Below, one piece after another: positions 1 to 8,078 of a stretch of 64,000 bases of DNA. Positions within the stretch are counted from its first letter, which is position 1, and each line of letters opens with the position of its first letter. Below the pieces are notes generated by a model. That model searched no databases, had not been told where the DNA came from, and saw only the letters and a program-made list of their open reading frames with translations. The translations under genes were made by a program, and so were the position numbers. This DNA comes from JAJPKR01 sp050746125. GTDB taxonomy: Bacteria > Acidobacteriota > Terriglobia > Terriglobales > SCQP01. The stretch covers positions 31,604 through 95,603 of the forward strand of contig JBOGKX010000012.1 in the NCBI GenBank assembly GCA_050746125.1, read 5' to 3'.

Positions 1-884
1 TAGACCTCCATGAGCTGGCGGATGTTGGTCTGCGTATAGCGCTGGGTGGTGGCCAGGCTCTTGTGGCCGAGCATCTCCTGGATGGCGCGCAAATCGGCGC
101 CCTCGCCCAGCAGGTGGGAGGCGAAAGCGTGGCGAAACGAATGGGGGTGCAGGCCGGTATCGAGCCCGAAGCGTCGGGCGTAGGACTTCACCACCCGGCC
201 GACGGAGCGAACGGTCAACCGGCCGCCGCGATGGTTGACGAACAGCGCCGGCGCGCGCCGCGCGTCGCGCTTCATCCGCGCCAGCAACTGGGCGCGGGCG
301 GGCAGATACCCCTCCAGGGCGGCGCCCGCCTTGCCGCCGAAGGGCACGAGGCGCTCCTTGCGTCCCTTGCCGAGCACCCGCAGCGACTCGGTGCCGAAGT
401 CGAGATCGGAGAGGTCCAATCCGGCCAACTCGCTGACCCGCAGGCCGCTGCCATAAAGCAGCTCTAAGATGGCTCGGTCGCGGGCGGCGAACGGCGTGGT
501 TTCGGCGGGCAGCGCATCGAGTAGCTGATTGACTTGTTCGGCGGTGGGAATGTTGGGTAGCCGCCGCGGCAGCTTCGGGGACGAGACCAGGCGCGCGGGA
601 TTGTCGCGCACGCGGCCTTCGCGCACCAAGTAGCGATAGAAGGAGCGCAGGGTGGCGAGGCGGCGGGCGAGAGAGGTTTTTTGCAAGCCGCGGGCGTGCA
701 GCGCGGCTAAAAATTGGCGAATGCGAATATGGTCGAGCGCGGCGGGATCGGTGGCGGCGCCAACAAACGCCGCGAACTGGCGCAAGTCTACGGCGTAATT
801 GCGCACCGTATGCGGGCTGGCGTGGCGTTCGCCGCCCAAGTAGGCATGCAAAAAATTGTCGATTTCGGATTGCAGGGCGGCCAT
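1..884 (-). CDS. xerC: Tyrosine recombinase XerC, C-terminal end cut by window edge
   Basis: Site-specific tyrosine recombinase that resolves chromosome dimers at dif together with XerD. The reading frame runs leftward from ATG at 884 and is still open at base 1, giving 294 residues; only the last 10-20 should be missing. The N-terminal SAM-like core-binding domain covers about residues 1-100 and the catalytic domain follows. All catalytic residues are visible: Arg149 in GSGLRVSEL, Lys173 in GKGRKERLV, His248 and Arg251 in HPHSFRHAF, His274 in MLGHKSL and the nucleophile Tyr283 in TTQRYTQ. It lies just downstream of trmFO on the same strand, the same order as the Bacillus trmFO-xerC-hslVU-codY cluster, which favours XerC over XerD; hslV may lie beyond the edge. 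Confidence 0.93.
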   Translation of the reverse strand, partial: MAALQSEIDNFLHAYLGGERHASPHTVRNYAVDLRQFAAFVGAATDPAALDHIRIRQFLAALHARGLQKTSLARRLATLRSFYRYLVREGRVRDNPARLVSSPKLPRRLPNIPTAEQVNQLLDALPAETTPFAARDRAILELLYGSGLRVSELAGLDLSDLDFGTESLRVLGKGRKERLVPFGGKAGAALEGYLPARAQLLARMKRDARRAPALFVNHRGGRLTVRSVGRVVKSYARRFGLDTGLHPHSFRHAFASHLLGEGADLRAIQEMLGHKSLATTQRYTQTNIRQLMEV

Positions 885-942
885 CGCCAAACGGGCGCCG
901 GAGCAGTTACAAGGTAGCACACCTGGCCGCGGCGCGAACCTC

Positions 943-961
943 GCCCGTCGTAACGGCGGGC
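943..961 (-). terminator. Possible hairpin between trmFO and xerC
   Basis: An inverted repeat, GCCCGTCG and CGGCGGGC around a TAA loop, sits in the 87-bp gap between the trmFO stop and the xerC start. The stem has one wobble or mismatch depending on strand. No T-run follows, so it could be a weak attenuator or chance pairing in GC-rich DNA. Confidence 0.25.
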
Positions 962-971
962 GTGGCTGCGC

Positions 972-2315
972 CTAGCAAGGCGCCAGCGCGCCCCACCAAT
1001 CTTCGAAGGCGGCCAGGGCGCGCGCGCACTGCCGGCGCCGGCGAGCGGCGCGGTCGGCGGGAGCTCCGTCGGCCGGCAGCGGCAGCAGGTCGAACGTGAT
1101 GTTGGCGGGCGCGTAATCGGCGGGCGAACTGGCGCTGATGTAGTGAATCAGAGACCCCAGCGCGGTCTCACGCGGCGGCGGCGGGCAGGGGCGTGGCACG
1201 GCGGCTTCGGCGGCGAACAGCCCGGCGAGGAGGCCGGTGGCGATGGCTTCGATATAGCCTTCGGTGCCGCAGAGTTGGCCGGCTATGAAGTAGGGACCGC
1301 GGCCGGCGGCCCGAGCGGGCCGCAGTTCGAGCGTGGGGGTGAGTAGCGCGGGAGCGTTCAGATAGGTATTGCGATGCACCTGGCCGAAGCGCAAGAAGCG
1401 GGCTTGTTCCAGACCGGGAATCAGCCGCAGCACGCGCGCCTGTTCGGCTTGGCGCAGATGGTTTTGGAATCCTACGAGATTGAAGGATTCGGCGCGCAGG
1501 CTCTCGCGGCGCAACTGCACGGCGGCATACGGAACGCGGCCGGTGCGCGGGTCGGCCAGGCCGACGGGCTTCATGGGGCCAAAGCGCAAAGTCTCAGGAC
1601 CGCGCCGCGCCAGCTCCTCGAGCGGCAGGCAGGCACTGAAGAAGCGCGGCTCCTCGAAAGCGTGCAAGGGATACGACTCGGCCTGGCGCAGCGCTTCGTA
1701 GAAGCATTCGAACTCGGCGCGATCGAGCGGGCAATTCCAATAGTCGTCGCCGCCCTTGCCGTAGCGGCTGGCGGCGAAGACGCGGGAGCGATCCACGCTG
1801 CCGGCTTCGACAATCGGACTGATGGCGTCATAAAAGTACAGCCCGGCGCCGCCAGTCAATTGTTCGAGCTGCGCCGTCAAGGGCGCGGAGGTCAGCGGGC
1901 CGGAGGCGATCACGGTCGGACCAGGCGGCAAAGCGCCGAGGTCGGCGATTTCCTGGCGGCAAATCTCGATTCCGGGCAGGGAGCGCAAGCCCGCCTCGAC
2001 GGCTGTGGAAAAGCGCAACCGGTCCACGGTCAAGGCCTGGCCGCCGGGAATGGCGGTGCCGGCGGCGCAATCGAGCAACAGCGAGCCGGCGGCGCGCAGT
2101 TCCCGCTTCAGCAGCCAAGGAGCGGAGTCCACCGCCTCGGACTTGAGCGAATTGGAGCAGACCAGTTCCGCCAGCCCGCCGGTGCGATGCGCCGGCGTCG
2201 AGACTTGCGGCCGCATCTCGTAAAGGCGCACGCGCAGACCGCGACGGGCGATTTGATAGGCGGCTTCGGGGCCGGCCAGACCGCCGCCGATGACGCTGAT
2301 GAGGGGAGACGACAA
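972..2315 (-). CDS. trmFO: TrmFO, folate/FAD-dependent tRNA m5U54 methyltransferase
   Basis: Flavoprotein that makes ribothymidine at U54 of tRNA, using methylenetetrahydrofolate as carbon donor and NAD(P)H as reductant. 447 residues, normal for the family. The FAD dinucleotide fold opens with GGGLAG at 10-15. Cys53 in VCSNSLKS and Cys229 in FFSACLPLEEL correspond to the two mechanistic cysteines, Cys53 and Cys226, of the Bacillus enzyme. The C-terminal GQLCGTEGYIEA motif is also present. The start is TTG at 2315, two bases after the stop of the zinc-ribbon gene, so translation is probably coupled; no ATG lies nearby in frame. It belongs to the minus-strand run HD-GYP, zinc ribbon, trmFO, xerC. 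Confidence 0.95.
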   Translation of the reverse strand: MSSPLISVIGGGLAGPEAAYQIARRGLRVRLYEMRPQVSTPAHRTGGLAELVCSNSLKSEAVDSAPWLLKRELRAAGSLLLDCAAGTAIPGGQALTVDRLRFSTAVEAGLRSLPGIEICRQEIADLGALPPGPTVIASGPLTSAPLTAQLEQLTGGAGLYFYDAISPIVEAGSVDRSRVFAASRYGKGGDDYWNCPLDRAEFECFYEALRQAESYPLHAFEEPRFFSACLPLEELARRGPETLRFGPMKPVGLADPRTGRVPYAAVQLRRESLRAESFNLVGFQNHLRQAEQARVLRLIPGLEQARFLRFGQVHRNTYLNAPALLTPTLELRPARAAGRGPYFIAGQLCGTEGYIEAIATGLLAGLFAAEAAVPRPCPPPPRETALGSLIHYISASSPADYAPANITFDLLPLPADGAPADRAARRRRQCARALAAFEDWWGALAPC

Positions 2316-2317
2316 CG

Positions 2318-2509
2318 CTAAGCGCCGCCGGTGCTGAAGCTCGGCTTGGCGGTGGAGAGCACTTTAAAAGTGAGCTCCTGCTCGCAGAAGTCGCACTCCA
2401 TCACGTATTGGCGTTTGACCAATGCGGTCATCATTTCGTCTGGGCCGGGGTAGATGTTATAGACCCGCTTGCATTGCGGGCACTCGACCGCCAGGATGCT
2501 GCCGCTCAT
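2318..2509 (-). CDS. Small zinc-ribbon protein
   Basis: 63-residue cytosolic protein with two CxxC knuckles, Cys10/Cys13 (ECPQC) and Cys39/Cys42 (ECDFC), about 26 residues apart. This is the pattern of a structural zinc ribbon, similar in size to zinc-finger/thioredoxin-type putative proteins such as the MJ0042 type. The function is unknown. Its ATG overlaps the TGA of the upstream GGDEF/HD-GYP gene (ATGA), and it ends two bases before trmFO, so it is probably made in a fixed ratio with both. It could be a nucleic-acid-binding or regulatory accessory protein, but nothing in the sequence decides this. Confidence 0.75.
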   Translation of the reverse strand: MSGSILAVECPQCKRVYNIYPGPDEMMTALVKRQYVMECDFCEQELTFKVLSTAKPSFSTGGA

Positions 2510-5500
2510 GAGCCGATGTTACCAGAGGCGGCGCTGACCAAGGCAATGCCCTCTTCGTGTAGGGCGCGAAGGAAGACACGCACCAGCAACGGGTCGAATT
2601 GGCGTCCGGAGGATCGCTCGAGCTCCAATCCGGCTTCGGCAAAGGTGAGCGCCGGGCGATGGCCGGTGGAGGAGGTCATGGCGTCAAAAGCCTCGGCCAA
2701 GGCCAAAATGCGGCCCCCGAGCGGAATCTGGTCGCCGCGCAAGCCCCGCGGATAGCCGCTGCCGTCGAACCATTCGTGATGGCTGGCGATGAGGGTGCCG
2801 ACTTCCTCGCCGCCTCGCAGACCAGCGACCATCTCCGCGCCGGTGAGCGGATGGCTGCGAAGCATGGCCCATTCGGCTGGGGTGAGATGCTGCTTGCGCA
2901 ACAGTTCGCCGCCCATCGAGCTCTTGCCGATGTCATGCAAGCGGCCGGCGATGCGCAGGCGATCTTGCTCCTCCTCGTTCAACTTGAGGGACTGGGCCAG
3001 CAAGACGGAGTAACGGGAGACGCGTAGGCTGTGCTCGGAGCCCAACGAGTCTTTGCTGTCAATGGCCACCGTCAACGCGAAGAGGGCGGGCAGGGCGGCG
3101 GCAAAATTGGTCTGATCGGGATCGGTGGCGGTGGGCAGCGGCGCAGCCGGCGGCGGCATCATCGCCCCGCGGTCGCCGGCGGATATGACGCGGTCGCCGC
3201 CAGCGGCCTTGGAAGCGTACATGGCGACATCGGCGGCGCGCAGGACTTCTTCGGGAGTGGACCCGTGCTCGGGAAAAGACGCCAACCCGAAGCTGGCACG
3301 CAGCTGGCGCTCGCTGAGGGTGGCGTCGGTGGCGATCCAGACGCGCATGCGCTCGCACAAGGTGTGCGCCTTCTCGGCGTTGGCCTCCGGCATCAGGATC
3401 GTGAACTCGTCGCCGCCGTAGCGGGCCACGATGTTGCTGCCGCGCCCGCGCTGCTCGAGGATCCGGGCCAGCCGGGCGAGGGTGAGATCGCCTTCCAAGT
3501 GGCCGAGAGTATCGTTGATGCTTTTGAAGTTGTCGAGGTCCACCAGCACCACCGAAAAGGGCAGGCCGGAGCGGCTGGAGCGCTTCCATTCCGATTGCAG
3601 CGATTCCATGAAAAAGCGGCGCGTCTTCAGCCCGGTCAGGCTGTCGGTGATGGCTTGCTGCTGCATTTGTTGGAAGGTGAGCGAATTGTTGAGCGCCACC
3701 GCCAACTGATCGGCCAAGGTGCGCAGGATCGGCAGCTGCTCCTGTGAAAAGGCTTGCGCCTCGTCGCACTCCAGATTGAGAATGCCCAGCGTCTGGCCGC
3801 CATAGGTGATGGGAATCGCCAGCGCGGAACCGGAGTCGCCGTGCACGGGAATGGCCTGCGGATTTTGCCGCAGGTCGTTGACCAGCATCAACTGCCCGGT
3901 GCGAGCGGCGGCGCCGACGATGCCCACGCCCAGCGGGAGGCGCCGCAGGGTACTGCCGCCCGCCGTGTTTTTGCGCCCCGCCTCGGCCTTGAACTCCAGC
4001 TCCTTGCTCTGATAGTTGAGCACGCCGACGCCGATGCGGTCGAAGGGGAAGTGCTTCTGGATCTCTTGCGCCATCGCGGCCAGCATGGCGTCGGGATTGA
4101 GGGTGCTGATCGCCAGCTTGGCAATGTGGTTCAGGAATTCCAGCTGCTTGGCGTTGCGCTGCTCCTCCGCGAACAGGCGCGCGTTTTCGATGGCCACGGC
4201 CGCCTGGCCGGCGACGATCTCGAGGATGCGGAGATGGTCGTGGTCGTAAGCGCCGTTGCGTTCGTAGTTTTGCACCGCCATCACGCCCACCGAGCGGCCG
4301 TGAATGATGATGGGCACGCCCAGCCAGCTCTGGGCGTTGCGGCCGCTGCGCTCCAAACCGGTTTGGCGCGAGAACTCGGCCACGTCGCCATCCACCAGCA
4401 GCGGCTCGCCGCTGGCCAGCACATGCTCGGTGAGGGCGTTGCGGCGGGGCCGCGCTCGCTTGGGCAGAATGGCGCCGTCCTCGACTTCGAGCTCGAAGCG
4501 GATCTCGTCGCTGATTTCGTGCTGGAAGGCGACGTAGAAATTGCGCACGTCGATGAGCTTCTGCAATTCGGCGTGAATGAGGCGCAGCAAATTATCCAGG
4601 CTGAGCGAGGAACTGAGCGCGGTGCCGATATGGGTGAGGATCTCAAATTCCTCGCTGCGCCGCAGCGAGGCCTTGATCAGCGACAGGTTTTCGAGTGCTA
4701 CGGCGGTTTGCGTGCTTAGCGCCAACAGGAAGCGCAACTCTCCGGGCAGGAAGCGGCGTTGGCCCATTTGGCCGAGCAGCAAAAGGCCGAAGGTCCGCTT
4801 GCGCGATTGCAGCGCTAGGCAGGTAAAGCCGCCATCGCCTTCGATCGACAAGTGCTGGCGCAGCTGATTGAAAAACGGCTCCGTCTCGAGGCCGGCGATG
4901 GGCGCAGTGGGGTGGCGCCAGCGGCCCACGACCAAACCGCCATAGCGGGGCAGCAATTGCACCAGGCGGGGGCCCGCGGTCTGGGCAAAAAACTGCCGGA
5001 AGTCGGAGGAAAATCCGCGGCTTAGCTCGATGGCGTCCGGCAAAAGCGGCGGCCCGGCCCATAGCGCCACATGGCGCACTTGCACGATATTGCGCAACCG
5101 GTCCAGGAGGCTGTTGAGAACCTGCGGCAAGCCGCCGCTTTGCACGTGGCTGCCGCCGCTGAGGTTGAGCATGGAGAGACCGAGCAGGTGCTCTTCCATC
5201 GCGCGGCGCTCTTCCTCGAAAATCACCGCGCCCATCGTTACCGCCAACAGCATCGGGGCGGGCACGGCGGCCAGAGCGGCGGCGGTATGGCCCACGGGAA
5301 AGCGGTAGAGCAGCCATTCGCTCACGCCCCATAACAGCAGTGCCAAAGACGCAAAGCGCCGCGCCCAGCAACCCACCGGGCTCTGCAGTAGATAAAATGC
5401 CGCCACCGCGAACAGAAGCACGGCGATGGCCGGCGCCGCGAGCGCTGGATACGGAAAGGGGCGGAACCAGGCAACGTAGGCCCAGCCGACGCCCACGGTG

Positions 5501-5781
5501 GCAAGCCAAAGATAGTTGCGCCCCTGCACGGCAATTTGGCGCAGCTCGCGGGCGCTGAGCAGGAGCATCGCGGCGGCGGCGGTGAGCACCGCTGCCGCAA
5601 CCCAGGCCAGGCCGGCGCGCGGCCAAAGCTGGCCGGCAGCCCTGAGGGCGGCATGCAACGTCAGCAGGGCCCAGAACCAGGTCCAGGCACGAACGTAACG
5701 CTCCGGGCGAACCCAGGTCAGGTAGCTGAACAGCAGCAGGACCAGGGCCGAAGCCACCACCGGAAGCGAGACGATCCACAT
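2506..5781 (-). CDS. Membrane GAF-GAF-GAF-GGDEF-HD-GYP c-di-GMP signalling protein
   Basis: 1091-residue sensor that should both make and break down cyclic di-GMP. Residues 1 to about 200 are hydrophobic and hold about six membrane helices. Three GAF domains follow (roughly 230-375, 385-545 and 555-715), then a GGDEF diguanylate cyclase domain with the intact signature at 789-793, then an HD-GYP phosphodiesterase domain with HDIGK at 949-953 and HHEWFDGSGYP ending in GYP at 1009-1011. Both catalytic signatures look competent. The five-residue-upstream RxxD inhibitory site of the cyclase is not there: RGSN is found instead, so product inhibition at that site is unlikely. It is the first gene of the trmFO/xerC run. 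The ligand of the sensor part cannot be read from sequence. Confidence 0.92.
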   Translation of the reverse strand: MWIVSLPVVASALVLLLFSYLTWVRPERYVRAWTWFWALLTLHAALRAAGQLWPRAGLAWVAAAVLTAAAAMLLLSARELRQIAVQGRNYLWLATVGVGWAYVAWFRPFPYPALAAPAIAVLLFAVAAFYLLQSPVGCWARRFASLALLLWGVSEWLLYRFPVGHTAAALAAVPAPMLLAVTMGAVIFEEERRAMEEHLLGLSMLNLSGGSHVQSGGLPQVLNSLLDRLRNIVQVRHVALWAGPPLLPDAIELSRGFSSDFRQFFAQTAGPRLVQLLPRYGGLVVGRWRHPTAPIAGLETEPFFNQLRQHLSIEGDGGFTCLALQSRKRTFGLLLLGQMGQRRFLPGELRFLLALSTQTAVALENLSLIKASLRRSEEFEILTHIGTALSSSLSLDNLLRLIHAELQKLIDVRNFYVAFQHEISDEIRFELEVEDGAILPKRARPRRNALTEHVLASGEPLLVDGDVAEFSRQTGLERSGRNAQSWLGVPIIIHGRSVGVMAVQNYERNGAYDHDHLRILEIVAGQAAVAIENARLFAEEQRNAKQLEFLNHIAKLAISTLNPDAMLAAMAQEIQKHFPFDRIGVGVLNYQSKELEFKAEAGRKNTAGGSTLRRLPLGVGIVGAAARTGQLMLVNDLRQNPQAIPVHGDSGSALAIPITYGGQTLGILNLECDEAQAFSQEQLPILRTLADQLAVALNNSLTFQQMQQQAITDSLTGLKTRRFFMESLQSEWKRSSRSGLPFSVVLVDLDNFKSINDTLGHLEGDLTLARLARILEQRGRGSNIVARYGGDEFTILMPEANAEKAHTLCERMRVWIATDATLSERQLRASFGLASFPEHGSTPEEVLRAADVAMYASKAAGGDRVISAGDRGAMMPPPAAPLPTATDPDQTNFAAALPALFALTVAIDSKDSLGSEHSLRVSRYSVLLAQSLKLNEEEQDRLRIAGRLHDIGKSSMGGELLRKQHLTPAEWAMLRSHPLTGAEMVAGLRGGEEVGTLIASHHEWFDGSGYPRGLRGDQIPLGGRILALAEAFDAMTSSTGHRPALTFAEAGLELERSSGRQFDPLLVRVFLRALHEEGIALVSAASGNIGS

Positions 5782-6110
5782 GGCTATGCGGGCGGCCCCG
5801 GGGATAGCCGCACCACTCCAAAGTTATCGCGCCGAGAGCGCGCCAGCTGACTACCAACTATAGGCGATGCAAGAGTTTGCGGTAAAGGCAGTCGAAGTAC
5901 AGGGAACCTGTCCGTCACCTGTCCACTCGCGTCGAAGCATGGAGGAAGTCCAGAAAATGCCTAGCGATACCGGGACACGCAGCAGCGGAGGGAATTGCTC
6001 GGGGGGCAACTTATGGCGAAGAGCCGCCTTCTCACCCAGTACGGGAAATTTACATTACCGAAGGGCCGGTGCGTTCCGCCCGGACTCTTCCACTTCAGAG
6101 GGGTTCAAAT
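5782..6110. other. Divergent intergenic region, 329 bp
   Basis: This stretch separates the minus-strand c-di-GMP gene from the plus-strand BON gene. It holds a weak minus-strand promoter candidate near 5857-5886, two close copies of cctgtcc around 5908-5924, and the ribosome site of the BON gene (gagggg, just before ATG 6111). Because a c-di-GMP enzyme lies next door, the region was searched by eye for a GEMM-type riboswitch core; none was seen. No RNA gene was recognised. Confidence 0.5.
5857..5886 (-). promoter_or_regulatory. Candidate promoter for the GGDEF/HD-GYP operon
   Basis: Reading the minus strand, TTTACC (5886-5881) and TATAGT (5862-5857) are separated by 18 bp, a plausible sigma-70-type pair about 75 bp before the ATG at 5781. 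It is a pattern match only. Confidence 0.3.
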
Positions 6111-8078
6111 ATGAAGTTCTTTTCTCGAACGTGGTACTTGCCGCTAGCCTTGAGCGTGGCGGCCGGCCTGTGCTGGGGACAGCAGCCCACGCAGTATCCC
6201 GGCGAGCAGCAATCGCCTGGGCAGCAGCAGCAACCGGCGCAGGCACAACCGCCCGCGCAACAGCCTGGCGCCAGCAGCGATACCCAAACTCAGACTCAGG
6301 TACAGAGCGCGATCGACGCCAACTCCGCATTGAAAGCGGCGGGCGTGACCGCCACGGTGACCAATGGACAGGTCACGCTCATGGGCGTAGTCGGCGACAA
6401 CTCGCTGAAAGATGAAGCCGAAAGCGCCGCGAAATCAGTCGCGGGTGTGACTAGCATCCAAAATCTAATCACCGTCAGTCCCAGCGCGGGGCAACAGACA
6501 ACGCAGCCAAGTCAAGCGCAGCAGCCGGGCCAGCAGCAACCCGCGCAGCCCGGCCAGGAACAGCAGCCCGGCCAGCAACCGGCGCAACCTGGGCAGCAGC
6601 CGACACAGCCGGGCCAGCAGCCGCCTTCGTCTCAGCCGGGGCAGCAGGCACAGCCGCCCGCGGCACAGCCGGGGCAACAGCCCACGCAACCAGGCCAGGA
6701 ACAGCAACCAGAGCAGCAGCCGACGCAGCCGGGGCAACAACCCGCGCAGCCCGGCCAGGAACAGCAGCCCGGCCAGCAACCGGCGCAGCCTGGGCAGCAG
6801 CCGACACAGCCGGGCCAGATGCCGCCTTCGTCTCAGCCGGGGCAGCAGGCACAGCCGCCCGCGGCACAGCCGGGGCAACAGCCCACGCAACCCGGCCAGG
6901 AGCAGCAGCCGGGCCAGCAGCCAACCCAGCCGGGTCAAACGCCGCCTTCAGCGCAACCGGGACAGCCGGCTCAGCCGCCGGCGCAGCCTGAGGCGGGGAC
7001 CGGCATACAAGGGCAAGTCAATTCGGCTTTGATGAACGACCCGGAGCTCGGCAAATATGCACTGACGGCTTCGGTGGATCCCAAGGGCGCCGTCACGCTC
7101 TCCGGCACCGTGCCGAACAAGAGTGATAAGAAGCACGCCAAGCAAGTGGTCGAAGACGTCGGCGGCGTCACTAAGGTTCACAACAAAATCAAGGTCAATT
7201 CCAGCGCTACGCCGATGCAAGGCCAGCCGCCGCAAGGGCAAACGCCGCCGGCGGAACAGCCACCCTATTCAGGGCAGCAGCCCACGACGCAGCAGCCTCC
7301 GACGCAGCCCAGCCAGCCACCGGCGACGGAGCCACAACAGCCGCCGACTTCCGAGCCTCCTAATGGCGAGCCGCCCCTGCTAGGGCCGCATTCGCCGCTA
7401 GGCCAAAACGGCTCGGCCGGAGCGCCGGGAACGGCGGCACCGGTGCAACAGAGTCAGTCGAGCCAGACCAATCCGGCCACCGGGCAGCAGTCGGTGGATA
7501 CGTCGCAACAATTGCAACAGCAACTGACGCAGGCGCTCGCGAACGATCCGGAGCTTTCGAAATACGGCGTGAAGGGCGTCGTCACCGGCAATGGCAAGGT
7601 CACGCTCGAAGGCGTGGTGCCCAGCAAGTCGGATAAGAAGCACGCCGAAGTGCTCGCCAAGGGAATCAACGGCGTGCGCGCCGTGGATGACAAATTGACC
7701 GTGGATGCCAACGCCAAGCCAGTCAGCACCGAACAACAACCCTCGGAGCAACCGCCGGCGCAACAGCCTCCGCAAACGCCAGGCGGCGGCGTGCTCTGGA
7801 GCCAGCAATCGAGCGCGCAAGCGGCGGCCAATCCGGCAATGCCGCAGGACGAAGAGACGCAGCTGCAAAACTCGCTCAAGAACGATCCGGCGTTGAGCGG
7901 CGTGAACGCCGCAGTGAGCGGCAACACCGTCACACTGACCGGCACGGTGGGCAGCAGGGCGGACAAGAAGCGCGCCGAGGACATGATCAAGAAAGCAGCT
8001 CCGAAAGGCGCCAAAATCCACGATCGGATCAAGGTGCAGAAGACGAGCCAGGGCGCGCAGCAACCCCCGGCCTTGTAA
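6111..8078 (+). CDS. Exported protein with four BON domains and a Pro/Gln repeat tract
   Basis: 655-residue secreted protein of unknown function. An N-terminal signal peptide (MKFFSRTWYLPLALSVAAG) is followed by a first BON domain (about 58-126), a long Pro-Gly-Gln-Gln repeat tract (about 127-295), and three further BON domains (about 298-365, 464-532 and 582-644) joined by Pro/Gln-rich linkers. BON domains occur in OsmY, bacterial secretins and pore proteins and are thought to bind membranes or lipids. The second, third and fourth share a signature of DP-L near the start and a DKK(H/R)A helix, so they probably arose by duplication. The start at 6111 is chosen because GAGGGG lies just upstream and a signal peptide follows directly. 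The 3' end overlaps rsmB. Confidence 0.85.
   Translation: MKFFSRTWYLPLALSVAAGLCWGQQPTQYPGEQQSPGQQQQPAQAQPPAQQPGASSDTQTQTQVQSAIDANSALKAAGVTATVTNGQVTLMGVVGDNSLKDEAESAAKSVAGVTSIQNLITVSPSAGQQTTQPSQAQQPGQQQPAQPGQEQQPGQQPAQPGQQPTQPGQQPPSSQPGQQAQPPAAQPGQQPTQPGQEQQPEQQPTQPGQQPAQPGQEQQPGQQPAQPGQQPTQPGQMPPSSQPGQQAQPPAAQPGQQPTQPGQEQQPGQQPTQPGQTPPSAQPGQPAQPPAQPEAGTGIQGQVNSALMNDPELGKYALTASVDPKGAVTLSGTVPNKSDKKHAKQVVEDVGGVTKVHNKIKVNSSATPMQGQPPQGQTPPAEQPPYSGQQPTTQQPPTQPSQPPATEPQQPPTSEPPNGEPPLLGPHSPLGQNGSAGAPGTAAPVQQSQSSQTNPATGQQSVDTSQQLQQQLTQALANDPELSKYGVKGVVTGNGKVTLEGVVPSKSDKKHAEVLAKGINGVRAVDDKLTVDANAKPVSTEQQPSEQPPAQQPPQTPGGGVLWSQQSSAQAAANPAMPQDEETQLQNSLKNDPALSGVNAAVSGNTVTLTGTVGSRADKKRAEDMIKKAAPKGAKIHDRIKVQKTSQGAQQPPAL
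6541..6942 (+). repeat. 201-bp tandem repeat inside the BON gene
   Basis: Two near-identical copies, 6541-6741 and 6742-6942, repeat with a period of 201 bp (67 codons). The second half of copy two has drifted more. Within each copy the shorter unit PGQQP(T/A)Q recurs. The repeats stay in frame, so they lengthen or shorten the Pro/Gln stalk without breaking the protein. This is the kind of tract that varies between strains through slippage or recombination. Confidence 0.85.

Noticed and set aside
1374..2321. Open plus-strand frame of about 315 codons opposite trmFO
   Set aside because: The minus-strand TrmFO has all family motifs; the opposite frame is low-complexity Ala/Gln/Gly sequence.
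5782..6110. c-di-GMP (GEMM) riboswitch near the GGDEF gene
   Set aside because: Conserved GEMM core segments were not found.
6475..6938. Possible repeat array such as CRISPR
   Set aside because: The repeats are in frame within the BON protein, of one type without unique spacers, and encode Pro/Gly/Gln; they are coding tandem repeats.
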